Below, piece by piece: positions 1-8,176 of a DNA stretch of 64,000 nt. Under the pieces are notes generated by a model. It did no database searches. It had not been told where the DNA came from and was given only the letters and a program-made list of their open reading frames with translations. Numbering within the stretch: the first letter of the stretch is position 1; every line of letters starts with the position of its first letter. The stretch is from CAZQKW01 sp964594075 (lineage in GTDB: Bacteria > Desulfobacterota > WTBG01 > CAIYCZ01), in the NCBI GenBank assembly GCA_964594075.1, contig CAZQKW010000001.1, positions 1 to 64,000 on the forward strand. The letters are read 5' to 3'. The translations under genes and the position numbers were made by a program.

Positions 1-59
1 ACTATATAACAATCCATATGATTATGTCAATATAATTTTGAGACGGTTAATATATAAAT

Positions 60-332
60 ATGGAAAGCGAAAAGAAAAACGTTGCAAGAGAATCGCACCG
101 CGTAAAAGGGCATATCATAATAGATCAGGAGCGCTGCAAGGGATGCTGTCTGTGCATGGCATTTTGTCCCCGGGGTTCCATAGTCATAGCCAAACGGCTT
201 AACATCAAAGGATATTTCCCTGCTGATTTTGTTGATAAACAGGAGTGTACCGGGTGTGCAACCTGCGCGCTTATGTGTCCGGAAGCTGCAATTGAGGTGT
301 ATCGTGACGAAAAAGCTGATGAGCGGAAATAA
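60..332 (+). CDS. 2-oxoacid:ferredoxin oxidoreductase, delta (ferredoxin) subunit
   Basis: This 90-residue protein carries two 4Fe-4S motifs, CKGCCLCMAFCP (residues about 26-37) and CTGCATCALMCP (about 63-74). They are spaced as in the delta subunits of KorABCD/VorABCD enzymes, which pass electrons from the thiamine-diphosphate site to soluble ferredoxin in the cytoplasm. It is the first gene of a four-subunit operon, and its 3' end overlaps the alpha-subunit start by about 29 bases. No strong Shine-Dalgarno (SD) sequence precedes the ATG. The AT-rich leader lies at the window edge, so the promoter cannot be judged. Family membership is clear; the 2-oxoacid substrate is not. Confidence 0.9.
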   Translation: MESEKKNVARESHRVKGHIIIDQERCKGCCLCMAFCPRGSIVIAKRLNIKGYFPADFVDKQECTGCATCALMCPEAAIEVYRDEKADERK

Positions 333-1383
333 TGCCATTGGCGAGGCAGCGGTCTTGGCCGGGTGCACCTGTTATTTCGGTTATCCGATTACCCCGCAAA
401 ATGAACTGCCGGAATATATGGCGCGGCGGCTTGCAGAAGTGCCGGGCGGCGTTTTTATCCAGGCAGAGAGCGAAATAGCAGCAATCAACATGGTGCTGGG
501 AGCGAGCGTCGCCGGGGCGCGCGCCATGACGTCGTCCAGCAGCCCGGGCATAAGCCTCAAGCAGGAGGGCATTTCGTTTCTGGCGGCGCAGGAGCTGCCG
601 GCGGTCATTGTGAACATGATGCGCGGGGGGCCGGGTCTCGGCAATATTTCCCCTGCACAGTCGGACTATTTTCAGGCAACCCGTGGCGGTGGCCATGGCG
701 ATTATAAGATTATTGTGCTGGGTCCGGCATCGGTGCAGGAACTCGCTGATCTGACGATGCTGGCTTTTGACCTTGCCGACATGTATCGCACGCCGGTCAT
801 GATTCTGGGTGACGGCATGATCGGGCAGATGATGGAGCCGGTAACATTTCGGGCAAAAAAAAAGGAGCGCCACCAGGTTCTCCACAGCGACTATATTCTT
901 TCCGGCGCCAAGGGACGGCCAGCGCGGATTATTAAATCCTTAATCCTTGATCCCAAGGAAGAGGAAGAGCATAACTGGAAGCTGTTCAGAAAATATCAGC
1001 GCATTGAACAGCAGGAAGTGCGGTATGAGACATTTCTTCTGGAAGATGCTGCTCTGGCAGTACTGGCCTATGGCACGGCGGCGCGTATCGCCAAGGGAGC
1101 GATAAAACGGCTGCGTGAAGAAGGGTTGAAAGTCGGCATGATCCGCCCCATAACCTTGTGGCCGTTTCCGGTTAAAATCATTCAGGAGACGGCCAAGGAC
1201 CTACATGATTTTTTTGTCTTTGAAATGAGTACCGGTCAAATGATTGAAGATGTTGAGCGTGCCCTGGGGGGTAAAGCTCGCGTTCATTTTTACGGCAGAC
1301 CCGGGGGCGTGGTGCCGACACCGGTTGAGCTGGCACGGATCATTTCACGGCACTATTATCAGTCGCAAAAAAGGAAAAAGTGA
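304..1383 (+). CDS. 2-oxoacid:ferredoxin oxidoreductase, alpha subunit
   Basis: The 359-residue protein begins with the typical alpha-subunit N-terminus (MSGNNAIGEAAVLAG) followed by GYPITPQNELPEYM, the pyrimidine-binding region of the transketolase-like fold. A GGPGLGNISPAQSDYFQ stretch and a C-terminal transketolase-C segment (GMIRPITLWPFP) follow. I chose the GTG at 304 because GAGG lies 6 bases upstream and the protein then starts VTKKLMSGN, as in relatives. The ATG at 319 is the alternative. The gene overlaps the delta gene upstream and its stop overlaps the beta ATG (TGATG), implying translational coupling. It works with beta, gamma and delta to oxidise a 2-oxoacid to acyl-CoA, or to run in reverse. 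Confidence 0.92.
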   Translation: MTKKLMSGNNAIGEAAVLAGCTCYFGYPITPQNELPEYMARRLAEVPGGVFIQAESEIAAINMVLGASVAGARAMTSSSSPGISLKQEGISFLAAQELPAVIVNMMRGGPGLGNISPAQSDYFQATRGGGHGDYKIIVLGPASVQELADLTMLAFDLADMYRTPVMILGDGMIGQMMEPVTFRAKKKERHQVLHSDYILSGAKGRPARIIKSLILDPKEEEEHNWKLFRKYQRIEQQEVRYETFLLEDAALAVLAYGTAARIAKGAIKRLREEGLKVGMIRPITLWPFPVKIIQETAKDLHDFFVFEMSTGQMIEDVERALGGKARVHFYGRPGGVVPTPVELARIISRHYYQSQKRKK

Positions 1384-2123
1384 TGAAAAAGGTTTATGCA
1401 CGTCCCAAAACGCTGAAAGACGCTCACCTGCATTACTGCCCGGGCTGTGGTCACAGCATTGTGCATCGCCTGATTGCCGAAGTGCTTGATGAACTGAATG
1501 TGCGGGAACAGGCCATAGGCGTGCCTCCAGCCGGCTGCGCGGTGCTTGCCTATGATTATCTGGATATTGATATGGTTGAAGCGCCTCATGGACGCGGGGC
1601 GGCAGTGGCAACGGGCATCAAACGGGTGCGGCCGGAAAATCTGGTGTTCTCCTATCAGGGTGATGGTGACCTTGCTGCCATAGGGACAGCAGAAACGTTC
1701 CATGCTGCAAATCGCGGCGAAAACATTACCATATTTTTTATTAATAACGCGGTCTATGGTATGACCGGAGGCCAGATGGCGCCGACAACACTCCCCGGAC
1801 AAAAAACCACCACGTCACCGGCGGGACGGAACACCCGGAGAGATGGCTATCCCATCAAAGTCTGCGAAGTGTTTGCCCTGCTGGGAGGCACGGCATACCT
1901 TGAGCGCGTGGCAGTCAACAAGCCGGTATCCATACGCAATGCCAAAAAGGCCATTGCCAAGGCATTTCAGTATCAGATGAAAAACCTCGGGTTTTCGCTG
2001 GTGGAGATACTGTCGCCCTGTCCCACCAACTGGAAGATGAATGCAGTTGACGCATGCAAATGGATTGACGAAATCATGAGTAAAGAGTTCCCGCTGGGGG
2101 TGATAAAAGATATCAAATGTTGA
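1383..2123 (+). CDS. 2-oxoacid:ferredoxin oxidoreductase, beta (thiamine-diphosphate-binding) subunit
   Basis: The 246-residue beta subunit has an N-terminal CPGCGH motif (residues about 18-23) and the thiamine-diphosphate/Mg motif GDGDLAAIGTAE followed by INNAVYGMTGGQMAPTT. Both are diagnostic of the KorB/VorB/PorB family. It forms the active site with the alpha subunit. The start is the ATG at 1383, overlapping the alpha stop. The 3' end overlaps the gamma start by 7 bases. The sequence does not decide between 2-oxoglutarate, branched-chain or aromatic 2-oxoacids. The adjoining ACT-domain gene is a context often seen with aryl- or indolepyruvate-type enzymes and CoA ligases, but that is only a hint. 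Confidence 0.92.
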   Translation: MKKVYARPKTLKDAHLHYCPGCGHSIVHRLIAEVLDELNVREQAIGVPPAGCAVLAYDYLDIDMVEAPHGRGAAVATGIKRVRPENLVFSYQGDGDLAAIGTAETFHAANRGENITIFFINNAVYGMTGGQMAPTTLPGQKTTTSPAGRNTRRDGYPIKVCEVFALLGGTAYLERVAVNKPVSIRNAKKAIAKAFQYQMKNLGFSLVEILSPCPTNWKMNAVDACKWIDEIMSKEFPLGVIKDIKC

Positions 2124-2656
2124 TCAAGACGATATTTTCCGGGTTTGGCGGGCAGGGCGTGCTGTCCATGGGCTTTACGCTGGCAAATGCTGCCATGCTG
2201 CAGGGAAAGTATGTTACCTACCTGCCGTCATATGGCGCGGAGGTACGCGGCGGCACCGCCAACTGCACCGTGGCAATCAGCGACGAGGAGATCGCCTCGC
2301 CGGTAGCCTCCGAGCCTGATTTTGTCGTTTCCATGAACCAGCCATCATTTTTGAAGTTCCAGAACATCCTTCAGTCGGGCGGCCTGCTAATGGTCAATTC
2401 TTCAATGGTTAATGTGGCGGCGGCACGAGGCGACATAGAAATTATTGAGGTGCCGACCAGTGAGCTGGCAGAACAATTAGGCAATATCAAGGTCGCCAAT
2501 ATGGTCATGCTGGGCGCATTTATTAAAGCCAGCAATCTGGTGTCGTTGCCGCTGATGCTGAAAAATCTGCCCGAGATTCTGGGGGAAGGCCGGGCAAAGC
2601 TCATCAAAATCAACCGGGAAGCTCTAGAAATGGGCTATCATTTTATAAAGGAGTGA
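2117..2656 (+). CDS. 2-oxoacid:ferredoxin oxidoreductase, gamma subunit
   Basis: This 179-residue protein has the KorC/VorC gamma-subunit hallmarks: FSGFGGQGVLSMGF near the N-terminus, then LPSYGAEVRGGTANC and a NMVMLGAF segment. Gamma subunits pack against the alpha/beta core and are required for CoA-dependent catalysis. It overlaps the beta gene by 7 bases, so all four subunits (order delta-alpha-beta-gamma) appear translationally coupled. The length is normal for a free-standing gamma subunit. Its stop lies 7 bases before the ACT-domain gene, which is probably in the same transcript. Confidence 0.9.
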   Translation: MLIKTIFSGFGGQGVLSMGFTLANAAMLQGKYVTYLPSYGAEVRGGTANCTVAISDEEIASPVASEPDFVVSMNQPSFLKFQNILQSGGLLMVNSSMVNVAAARGDIEIIEVPTSELAEQLGNIKVANMVMLGAFIKASNLVSLPLMLKNLPEILGEGRAKLIKINREALEMGYHFIKE

Positions 2657-2663
2657 GAGACAG

Positions 2664-3092
2664 ATGTTTATTAAACAGATTTCTGTGAGCCTGGAAAATA
2701 TACCGGGCATGCTCTCCACCATAAGCGAACTGCTGGGCAAAGAAGGGGTCAATATACGCGCCATTTCTGTTGCCGACACCTCCGATATCAGCACCGTGCG
2801 GTTCGTGGTTGATGATCCCGTAAAGGCGTTGAATATCCTGCGCGGCAACGGTTATGCAGTAAAAGAGACTGATGTACTGGCAGTGGAATGCCCCGACCAT
2901 CCTGGCGGCGTAAATGCGGTTTTGAAACCGCTCAAAGAGGCACACATCAATGTGCTATACTTATATCCGTATCTTGGCAGGATAAGTGATCAGGCGATCG
3001 TGATACTTGGGGTAGATAAGACCACAGAAGCTGAAGAAGTATTGCAGCGCAACTGGGTTAAAACGCTGGGCAAAGAAATTTATAACATTTAG
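2664..3092 (+). CDS. tandem ACT-domain protein
   Basis: The 142-residue protein contains two ACT-type beta-alpha-beta units, about residues 3-66 (IPGMLSTISELLGKEGVNIRAISV) and 71-138 (VECPDHPGGVNAVLKPLKEAHINV). There is no attached enzyme domain. Free-standing double ACT proteins usually bind amino acids or related ligands and regulate a neighbouring enzyme. Its position 7 bases after the gamma subunit, behind the SD sequence AAGGAGTGAG, makes it a likely allosteric partner of the oxidoreductase. Similar small ACT genes occur beside aryl-CoA ligases and 2-oxoacid ferredoxin oxidoreductases. The ligand is unknown. Confidence 0.85.
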   Translation: MFIKQISVSLENIPGMLSTISELLGKEGVNIRAISVADTSDISTVRFVVDDPVKALNILRGNGYAVKETDVLAVECPDHPGGVNAVLKPLKEAHINVLYLYPYLGRISDQAIVILGVDKTTEAEEVLQRNWVKTLGKEIYNI

Positions 3093-3146
3093 CGCTGAAA
3101 GCTGATAACCGATAACTGACAACTTTTTATTTATGAGGTACTACAT

Positions 3147-3458
3147 ATGGCTGAAATATATTGTGCGCGCTGCGGAAAAGAACTGCGCGAGGGAACTTTA
3201 AAATATATGGTTCACGTCCAGATACTTTCTGACTTTGATGGGGTCATGCCATACAGCGAAGAAGATCTCTCTCAGGAGATGCACATGCTTTTGCAGCAGG
3301 TTGAAGATATGGATGCTCAGGAGCTTGAGGATGATGTGTATCAGGAATTGTCGTTTGTCCTTTGCGAAAAGTGCAAAAAGGCATTTGCCAGCGATCCGTT
3401 CTATAATAAAAAAACCTCTCCCCTGTATAACAAGAAACTGGAAAATCTGGTTCACTGA
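3147..3458 (+). CDS. small zinc-ribbon-like protein of unknown function
   Basis: The 103-residue acidic protein has a CARC pair at residues 6-9 and a CEKC pair near residue 75, a split four-cysteine arrangement that could bind zinc or rubredoxin-like iron. The segment between them is rich in Glu, Asp and Leu and probably helical. A TGAGGTAC SD-like sequence precedes the ATG. It lies 54 bases after the ACT gene on the same strand and may be the last gene of that operon. I do not recognise a named family, and the function is open. Confidence 0.65.
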   Translation: MAEIYCARCGKELREGTLKYMVHVQILSDFDGVMPYSEEDLSQEMHMLLQQVEDMDAQELEDDVYQELSFVLCEKCKKAFASDPFYNKKTSPLYNKKLENLVH

Positions 3459-3654
3459 ATTCCACCCGAACAATTAAATTTGTTTGTATTAAAAAGTATT
3501 CAATATAAGCAAATTTTCCCTTTCATTTATTTCTATTGACGCCTAACAGGTTGCGAAGTTGCGCGCGTCGAGCCACATTTTTTACTCATCACTTATATTG
3601 TGTTGTTCTGTGCAGAGCAGCGGCTAAAAATAGATCTGTCACCGTTTTCTTCTA

Positions 3655-3740
3655 CTTGTCATTCTGAGCGCGGCAAAGAATCTCAAAACCGAAGACCAGG
3701 CCGGGATTCTTCAGTCGCTATGCTCCTTCAGAATGACAGG
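3655..3740. repeat. dispersed inverted-repeat element (CATTCTGAG type)
   Basis: The element begins TGTCATTCTGAG and ends CTTCAGAATGACAG, with internal GAATCTC and GGGATTCTTCAG arms, so it can fold back on itself over about 85 bases. Related but partial copies lie at 38923-38951 and 59938-59967. This type of palindromic intergenic repeat is common in several anaerobic bacterial lineages. It contains no open reading frame. Confidence 0.7.
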
Positions 3741-4174
3741 AGGAAATAAGGGTAGAATGACTGGATACAGGGACTGCGGTTTTATGCAACCTGTGACGAG
3801 CAGCGAGTCACGAGCCTCATTTTTTTAAGCACTCCGCACTTATATTCGCCGGTACGGGTAGTTCAATTACTGATATCAAGGGCAGGTTCAGCAGTGCTCC
3901 TGCCTTTGGATATGCCGTGCATCCGCTTAATCTTCTTGACTTTTATTGAGATTTATATTTAAAAAAGAACAGTGCGCTTTGCGGTTTCTGTTTTTTTACG
4001 ATCCCGGCGACGTCCAGCCTTCTTCAGTTAAGCAACCGAACAGCAACGAATGTTTCATTAGGGTGAACATCTGCGTATGCCAGGGCTTGTGAATATGGTG
4101 GTGCTATGATGGTCGCGGAAGCATCAGTCCGAATAACCTGCTTTGTTTTGTCCCCCTCCTTTGAATCCATGACA

Positions 4175-4204
4175 TTGCGTAAACACGGAGAGATTTTTAT
4201 AAAT
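4175..4204 (+). promoter_or_regulatory. possible sigma70-type promoter for the acyl-CoA ligase gene
   Basis: TTGCGT (4175-4180) and TATAAA (4199-4204) are 18 bases apart and lie about 45 bases before the start codon of the ligase gene. The -35 match is weak and the call rests on consensus resemblance only. Confidence 0.3.
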
Positions 4205-4250
4205 AGCCCATCTCAGGTATTGCATAAAAAATAATCAATCAGGAGGACTT

Positions 4251-5852
4251 ATGGACTGTATAGGAACAAAAAATCTCAGACAGGTATTGGAATTCAAGGT
4301 AAAACAGTTTGGCGACAAGGAATTTATCGTTTTTGAAGACCGGCAGGGCAATGTCATTACCTATACTTATAATCAATTTGATGAAATGGTGAATAAATAC
4401 GCAAATATCTTGCTCAGCAAGGGGATAAAAAAGAATGACAAAGTGGTCGTGCATCTGCTTAACTCTCCGGAATATTTGTTTTCCTGGTTTGCAATTGCAA
4501 AAATCGGCGCCGTGATGATCCCTACCAATGTCTTCTCGGGCGCTTTTGAAATGGAATACTATCTTGAATTTTCCGAGTCGGTTGCGGTTATTACCGAGCC
4601 TAATTTCATAGACATGTTCAACAGCATCCTGCCCAAATGTCCGCGGGTAAAACATGTGCTGCTTGCCCGCACCTCGCCCATTTATCCGAACAATAAGCTC
4701 TACCCCACTGCAACCATAATTGCCGACCTGCTAAAAGATACGCCGGTCCAGCTTCCGCCGGCGACTATTCATGTTGAAGATGATCTGATGATGCTTTTTA
4801 CTTCTGGCACGACTGCCCGTCCTAAAGCAGTTCAGCTTACCCATGCCAATGCGATTTTTGCCGGCATGTTTGGCGCGCAATGGTGGAAAGTAGTGCCCGA
4901 GGACCGGCATTTCATTGTTCTGCCCCTGTTTCACGTAAATGGCCAGTTTATCTCCGTCATGCCGACCCTCACCGCCGGTGCAACCCTGGTGATGGCAGAA
5001 CAGTTCAGCGCCACTAAATACATGGAGCAGGCGCGCCGGCACCGCGTGACTACCGCCAGCCTGGTCGCCGCAACGGTCAACATGATTCTGGCGCAACCCC
5101 GCACCGAGCTTGACGGGAAAAACAATTTTCGCCTTATCATGTACGCGATTGCCATACCAGATGAAAAATGGGATGAATTTGAGTCGCGGTTTAATGTCAG
5201 GCTGTGTGACCTGTGGGGGATGACGGAAACCCTGGCGGCGACAACCATGAATCCTATTGACGGCGTCATGAAAAAAAATTGCATCGGTATGCCGAGAATC
5301 GGCAATGAAATAAAAATTGTGGATGAGACGGGCACTGAAGTGCCACCCGGAACGGTCGGAGAAATTGTGGTGCACGGTGTTCCCGGCAGAACCCTTATGA
5401 AAGGCTATTTTAAAAACCCTGAAGCCACCAAGGACACCATTCGCGACGGCTGGCTGTATACCGGCGATAATGCCTATATGGATGAGGAGGGTTATTTTCA
5501 TTTTGTAGACCGGAAAAAGGATATGATCAAGCGGGCGGGAGAAAATGTTGCAGCGATTGAAGTTGAATTTGTTATCGGCATGCATCCCAAGGTAAAGGAA
5601 GTATCGGTGATCGGCGTGCCGGATCCGGTTCGCGACGAGGCGATTATGGCGCTGGTGATTTTGCAGGACGGCGTGAGCTGCGAGCCGCAGGAGATCATTG
5701 ACTGGTGCGCCCAGAAACTGGCAAAATTCAAAGTGCCCAGCTATGTTGAATTCAGGACCGAATTCCCCAAAACCTCAATTGGCAAAATTCAGAAAAACAT
5801 CCTGCGCAAAGAGGTGATAGAGAAATTGGGGCTGCCGCAACCAAAAAAATAG
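4251..5852 (+). CDS. acyl-CoA synthetase (AMP-forming), ANL superfamily
   Basis: The 533-residue enzyme has the ANL-superfamily motifs in order: TSGTTARPKAVQLTH (P-loop, about residue 180), LWGMTETLAAT (A5), YTGDNAYMDEEGYFHFVDR (A7/A8), and the C-terminal TSIGKIQKNILRKE with the catalytic lysine (A10). It activates a carboxylic acid to acyl-AMP and then acyl-CoA in the cytoplasm. Overall it resembles the carnitine/crotonobetaine-CoA ligase (CaiC)-like branch more than acetyl-CoA synthetases, but the substrate is not predictable. AGGAGG lies 5 bases before the ATG. It is separated from the upstream oxidoreductase operon by 0.8 kb and stands alone. Confidence 0.9.
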   Translation: MDCIGTKNLRQVLEFKVKQFGDKEFIVFEDRQGNVITYTYNQFDEMVNKYANILLSKGIKKNDKVVVHLLNSPEYLFSWFAIAKIGAVMIPTNVFSGAFEMEYYLEFSESVAVITEPNFIDMFNSILPKCPRVKHVLLARTSPIYPNNKLYPTATIIADLLKDTPVQLPPATIHVEDDLMMLFTSGTTARPKAVQLTHANAIFAGMFGAQWWKVVPEDRHFIVLPLFHVNGQFISVMPTLTAGATLVMAEQFSATKYMEQARRHRVTTASLVAATVNMILAQPRTELDGKNNFRLIMYAIAIPDEKWDEFESRFNVRLCDLWGMTETLAATTMNPIDGVMKKNCIGMPRIGNEIKIVDETGTEVPPGTVGEIVVHGVPGRTLMKGYFKNPEATKDTIRDGWLYTGDNAYMDEEGYFHFVDRKKDMIKRAGENVAAIEVEFVIGMHPKVKEVSVIGVPDPVRDEAIMALVILQDGVSCEPQEIIDWCAQKLAKFKVPSYVEFRTEFPKTSIGKIQKNILRKEVIEKLGLPQPKK

Positions 5853-6071
5853 CTATATATCTGATAAGAAAGCAAACATCCGGGGAAAGCGTCCAAATTT
5901 CCGCTGAACATCATGTGGATGCGTTCTCTTAGGGTGGGAATGTTTTGGGAAGGATTGATTTTAAAATTTTCACAATTAAGGGGGGGTGGTAAGAAGATTT
6001 TGCAACAACACCGGTGAAAAAAGTTAGATAGCGTATAGTAAAATAATCTTGAATGCACAAAGGAGAAAACC

Positions 6072-6998
6072 ATGACTGCTAAATTCCAACAATTTCCTAT
6101 TCCGCCGTATCCGGGCACCAGAGAAAAGGGCAAAGAGAGCTTAATAAAAGTTGCAGCGCTGCAGATGGAACCAGAGATATGCAATAAGGACAAAAATATC
6201 GCTGAAACGCTCAGAATAATTGACGAGGCAGGCAAGCAGGGAGTTAAACTGATGGTGCTTCCGGAGCTGTGCAACACGGGATATATTTATAACTCCCGCG
6301 AAGAAGCGCACGCTATGGCCGAAGAAGTTCCGGATGGTCCCACGACAAAGGAGTGGATAAAGGCGGCGCAGAAGTACAATGCCTATATCTGCGCAGGAAT
6401 TACGGAGAAAGAGCGCATCGGCCCGAATACCTATTTATATAATAGTGTTGCTGTGGTGGGGCCGGAAGGCCACATTGGCACCTATCGCAAGACCCATCTC
6501 TGGAATGAGGAGAAGCTCTGGTTTGAGCCGGGAAACCTGGGCTATCCGGTGTTTAGCCTTCCCTTTGGCAAGATCGGCTGCCGGGTGTGCTATGACATAT
6601 GGTTTCCCGAAGTAACCAGAATTTATGCAGCACAGGGGGCTGATATTATCTGTGATTCTACCAACTGGGTTGAAGTACCGCCTTTACAGACAAAGGACAA
6701 ACCGACTGCTGCGTTCTCTGCCCAGCAGATGTCGCTTATGAACGCCGTGTACAGCATCTGCGCAGATCGGATCGGGGTTGAACGAGATTGTGTGTTCATC
6801 GGCAATAGCTGTATCACCGATCCAGCAGGCGGTTTTGCTGCAGGACCCGGTTCACCTGACAAACCAGATATTGTTATGGCTGAAATCAATCTTATGCTGG
6901 CCCGGTATCGCCACTGGTCGGAGTTCAATAATCCCATGACCGACCGCCGAACCGATATGTATGATGAATTGCTGGGCTATTATCCGGAAGAGTGGTAA
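6072..6998 (+). CDS. carbon-nitrogen hydrolase (nitrilase superfamily)
   Basis: The 308-residue protein shows the Glu-Lys-Cys triad of the nitrilase superfamily: the Glu in MVLPELCNTGY, the Lys in YRKTHLW and the Cys in GCRVCYDIWFPE. These enzymes hydrolyse nitriles, amides or carbamoyl groups in the cytoplasm. About 20 extra residues precede the conserved VAALQMEPE strand. The SD AAAGGAGAA is well placed, so I keep the first ATG. A likely terminator follows at 7022-7065, suggesting a single-gene transcript. The substrate is unknown; aliphatic amidase, N-carbamoyl hydrolase or omega-amidase-like activities are all possible. Confidence 0.9.
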   Translation: MTAKFQQFPIPPYPGTREKGKESLIKVAALQMEPEICNKDKNIAETLRIIDEAGKQGVKLMVLPELCNTGYIYNSREEAHAMAEEVPDGPTTKEWIKAAQKYNAYICAGITEKERIGPNTYLYNSVAVVGPEGHIGTYRKTHLWNEEKLWFEPGNLGYPVFSLPFGKIGCRVCYDIWFPEVTRIYAAQGADIICDSTNWVEVPPLQTKDKPTAAFSAQQMSLMNAVYSICADRIGVERDCVFIGNSCITDPAGGFAAGPGSPDKPDIVMAEINLMLARYRHWSEFNNPMTDRRTDMYDELLGYYPEEW

Positions 6999-7021
6999 TA
7001 ACCAGATTCAAAATTTTACCG

Positions 7022-7065
7022 GAAGGTCTTGCCCGCGCCGTTGCAGGACCTTCTTTCATTTTTTT
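7022..7065 (+). terminator. intrinsic terminator after the nitrilase gene
   Basis: GAAGGTCTTGC (7022-7032) pairs with GCAGGACCTTC (7043-7053) with one mismatch, followed by TTTCATTTTTTT. It lies 24 bases after the hydrolase stop codon. Confidence 0.75.
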
Positions 7066-7127
7066 GAACTGGCTCGCGGCACGCTGCCGCCAGTTTTCCA
7101 TTAACATCATTAACAAGGAGAAGTACC

Positions 7128-7604
7128 ATGGCAAAAGTTCTTGTTATCTATTTCTCAAAAACGGGAAATACTAAAAAAATGGCGGAATTGGTGGGCGAAG
7201 GGGTAAAAAACGCAGGACTTGAGGTGACGCTGCAATCTGTTGACCAGGCAACCCCGGAAGATTTGCTCAATGCTGATGGCATTATCATTGGTTCCCCCAC
7301 CTATTTTGGTACTATGGCTGCGCCAGTAAAAGAACTGCTTGATAAAAGCGTTAGATATTTTGGGAAAATGAACGGCAAAGTAGGCGCAGCCTTTTCAACT
7401 TCAGGCATCTTGGGGGGCGGCAATGAAACAACCGTCCTTGACATACTGAAAGCATTTCTAATTCACGGGATGATCATCCAGGGCGAGACGGCAGGCGGTC
7501 ATTATGGGCCGGTTGCCATCGGTGCACCGGATGATACATGCAAACAGGAGTGCCTGGCGTTGGGAAAAAGGGTAGCAGCGCTGGTGAAAAAACTTTTTAG
7601 CTAA
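7128..7604 (+). CDS. flavodoxin / WrbA-like FMN protein (cytoplasmic)
   Basis: The 158-residue single-domain protein starts with a beta strand and the FMN phosphate-binding loop YFSKTGNTKKMAE (residues 8-20), continues with GSPTYFGTMAAPVKELLDK and the FSTSGILGGGNET loop. This pattern is that of WrbA/flavodoxin-family proteins. Unlike the two flavodoxin-like proteins at 27-28.5 kb it has no signal peptide. It probably binds FMN and carries electrons or reduces quinones in the cytoplasm. The SD AAGGAGAAG is strong. Confidence 0.88.
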   Translation: MAKVLVIYFSKTGNTKKMAELVGEGVKNAGLEVTLQSVDQATPEDLLNADGIIIGSPTYFGTMAAPVKELLDKSVRYFGKMNGKVGAAFSTSGILGGGNETTVLDILKAFLIHGMIIQGETAGGHYGPVAIGAPDDTCKQECLALGKRVAALVKKLFS

Positions 7605-7744
7605 AATAGGAGATTTTATAAAACAACACGGGTGCAGAGTGAATAGCAAATAGGGTGGCAGGAAAATACCGACCGGTACCAAAGAAGTGCCTTCACCTGG
7701 GATATTCACTGTTCACTGAATACTATACACCCAGAGGTTATCGT

Positions 7745-8176
7745 ATGCGAATCTTGGGCCTTGACGTGGGTAGTAAAATAATCGGCATTGCGGTCAGTGA
7801 TGAAATGGGATGGACCGGGCAGGGGATTGGCGCGATACGGCGCACAAATATCCGCGCCGATCTTGCCGAGCTGGATAATTATCTACAGAAATATGCGGTT
7901 GAAAAAATTGTTGTTGGTATTCCGCGAAATATGAACGGCAGCATTGGCAGTGCTGCCGAACAGGTATTTGCTTTTATTGAGCGGCTCAAAGAGAGATTTG
8001 CCCTACCCGTTGAGACCTGGGATGAGCGGTTGAGCACGGTGGCAGCCGAACGAATTCTCTTGGAAGCGGATATGAGCAGAAGCAAACGCAAAAAAGTCAT
8101 TGACAAAATCGCCGCCGCAATCATTCTCCAGGGTTATTTAGATTACCTCAACAGTAAAACGCCTGCCGCCGAATGA
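7745..8176 (+). CDS. ruvX: Holliday junction resolvase-like protein YqgF/RuvX
   Basis: The 143-residue protein has the YqgF RNase H-like fold signatures: ILGLDVGSKIIGIAVSD at the N-terminus, VVGIPRNMNGSIGSAA and TWDERLSTVAAER. YqgF is the putative pre-16S rRNA nuclease once annotated as a Holliday-junction resolvase. The ATG at 7745, behind an AGAGG SD, fits the family N-terminus; an upstream GTG would add 30 unrelated residues. The stop overlaps the mltG start (ATGA), a very common bacterial pair. Confidence 0.92.
   Translation: MRILGLDVGSKIIGIAVSDEMGWTGQGIGAIRRTNIRADLAELDNYLQKYAVEKIVVGIPRNMNGSIGSAAEQVFAFIERLKERFALPVETWDERLSTVAAERILLEADMSRSKRKKVIDKIAAAIILQGYLDYLNSKTPAAE

Larger units (their letters stand above)
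3459..4250. other. 792-bp intergenic region with dispersed-repeat element
   Basis: No convincing gene was found. The middle (about 3655-3740) holds a degenerate inverted-repeat element annotated separately. The remainder is low-complexity sequence of mixed composition with no coding signature. The last 80 bases probably carry the promoter and SD sequence of the acyl-CoA ligase gene. Confidence 0.6.

Noticed and set aside
271..885. 204-codon minus-strand frame opposite the oxidoreductase alpha subunit
   Set aside because: His/Arg-rich antisense shadow of a clearly conserved gene.
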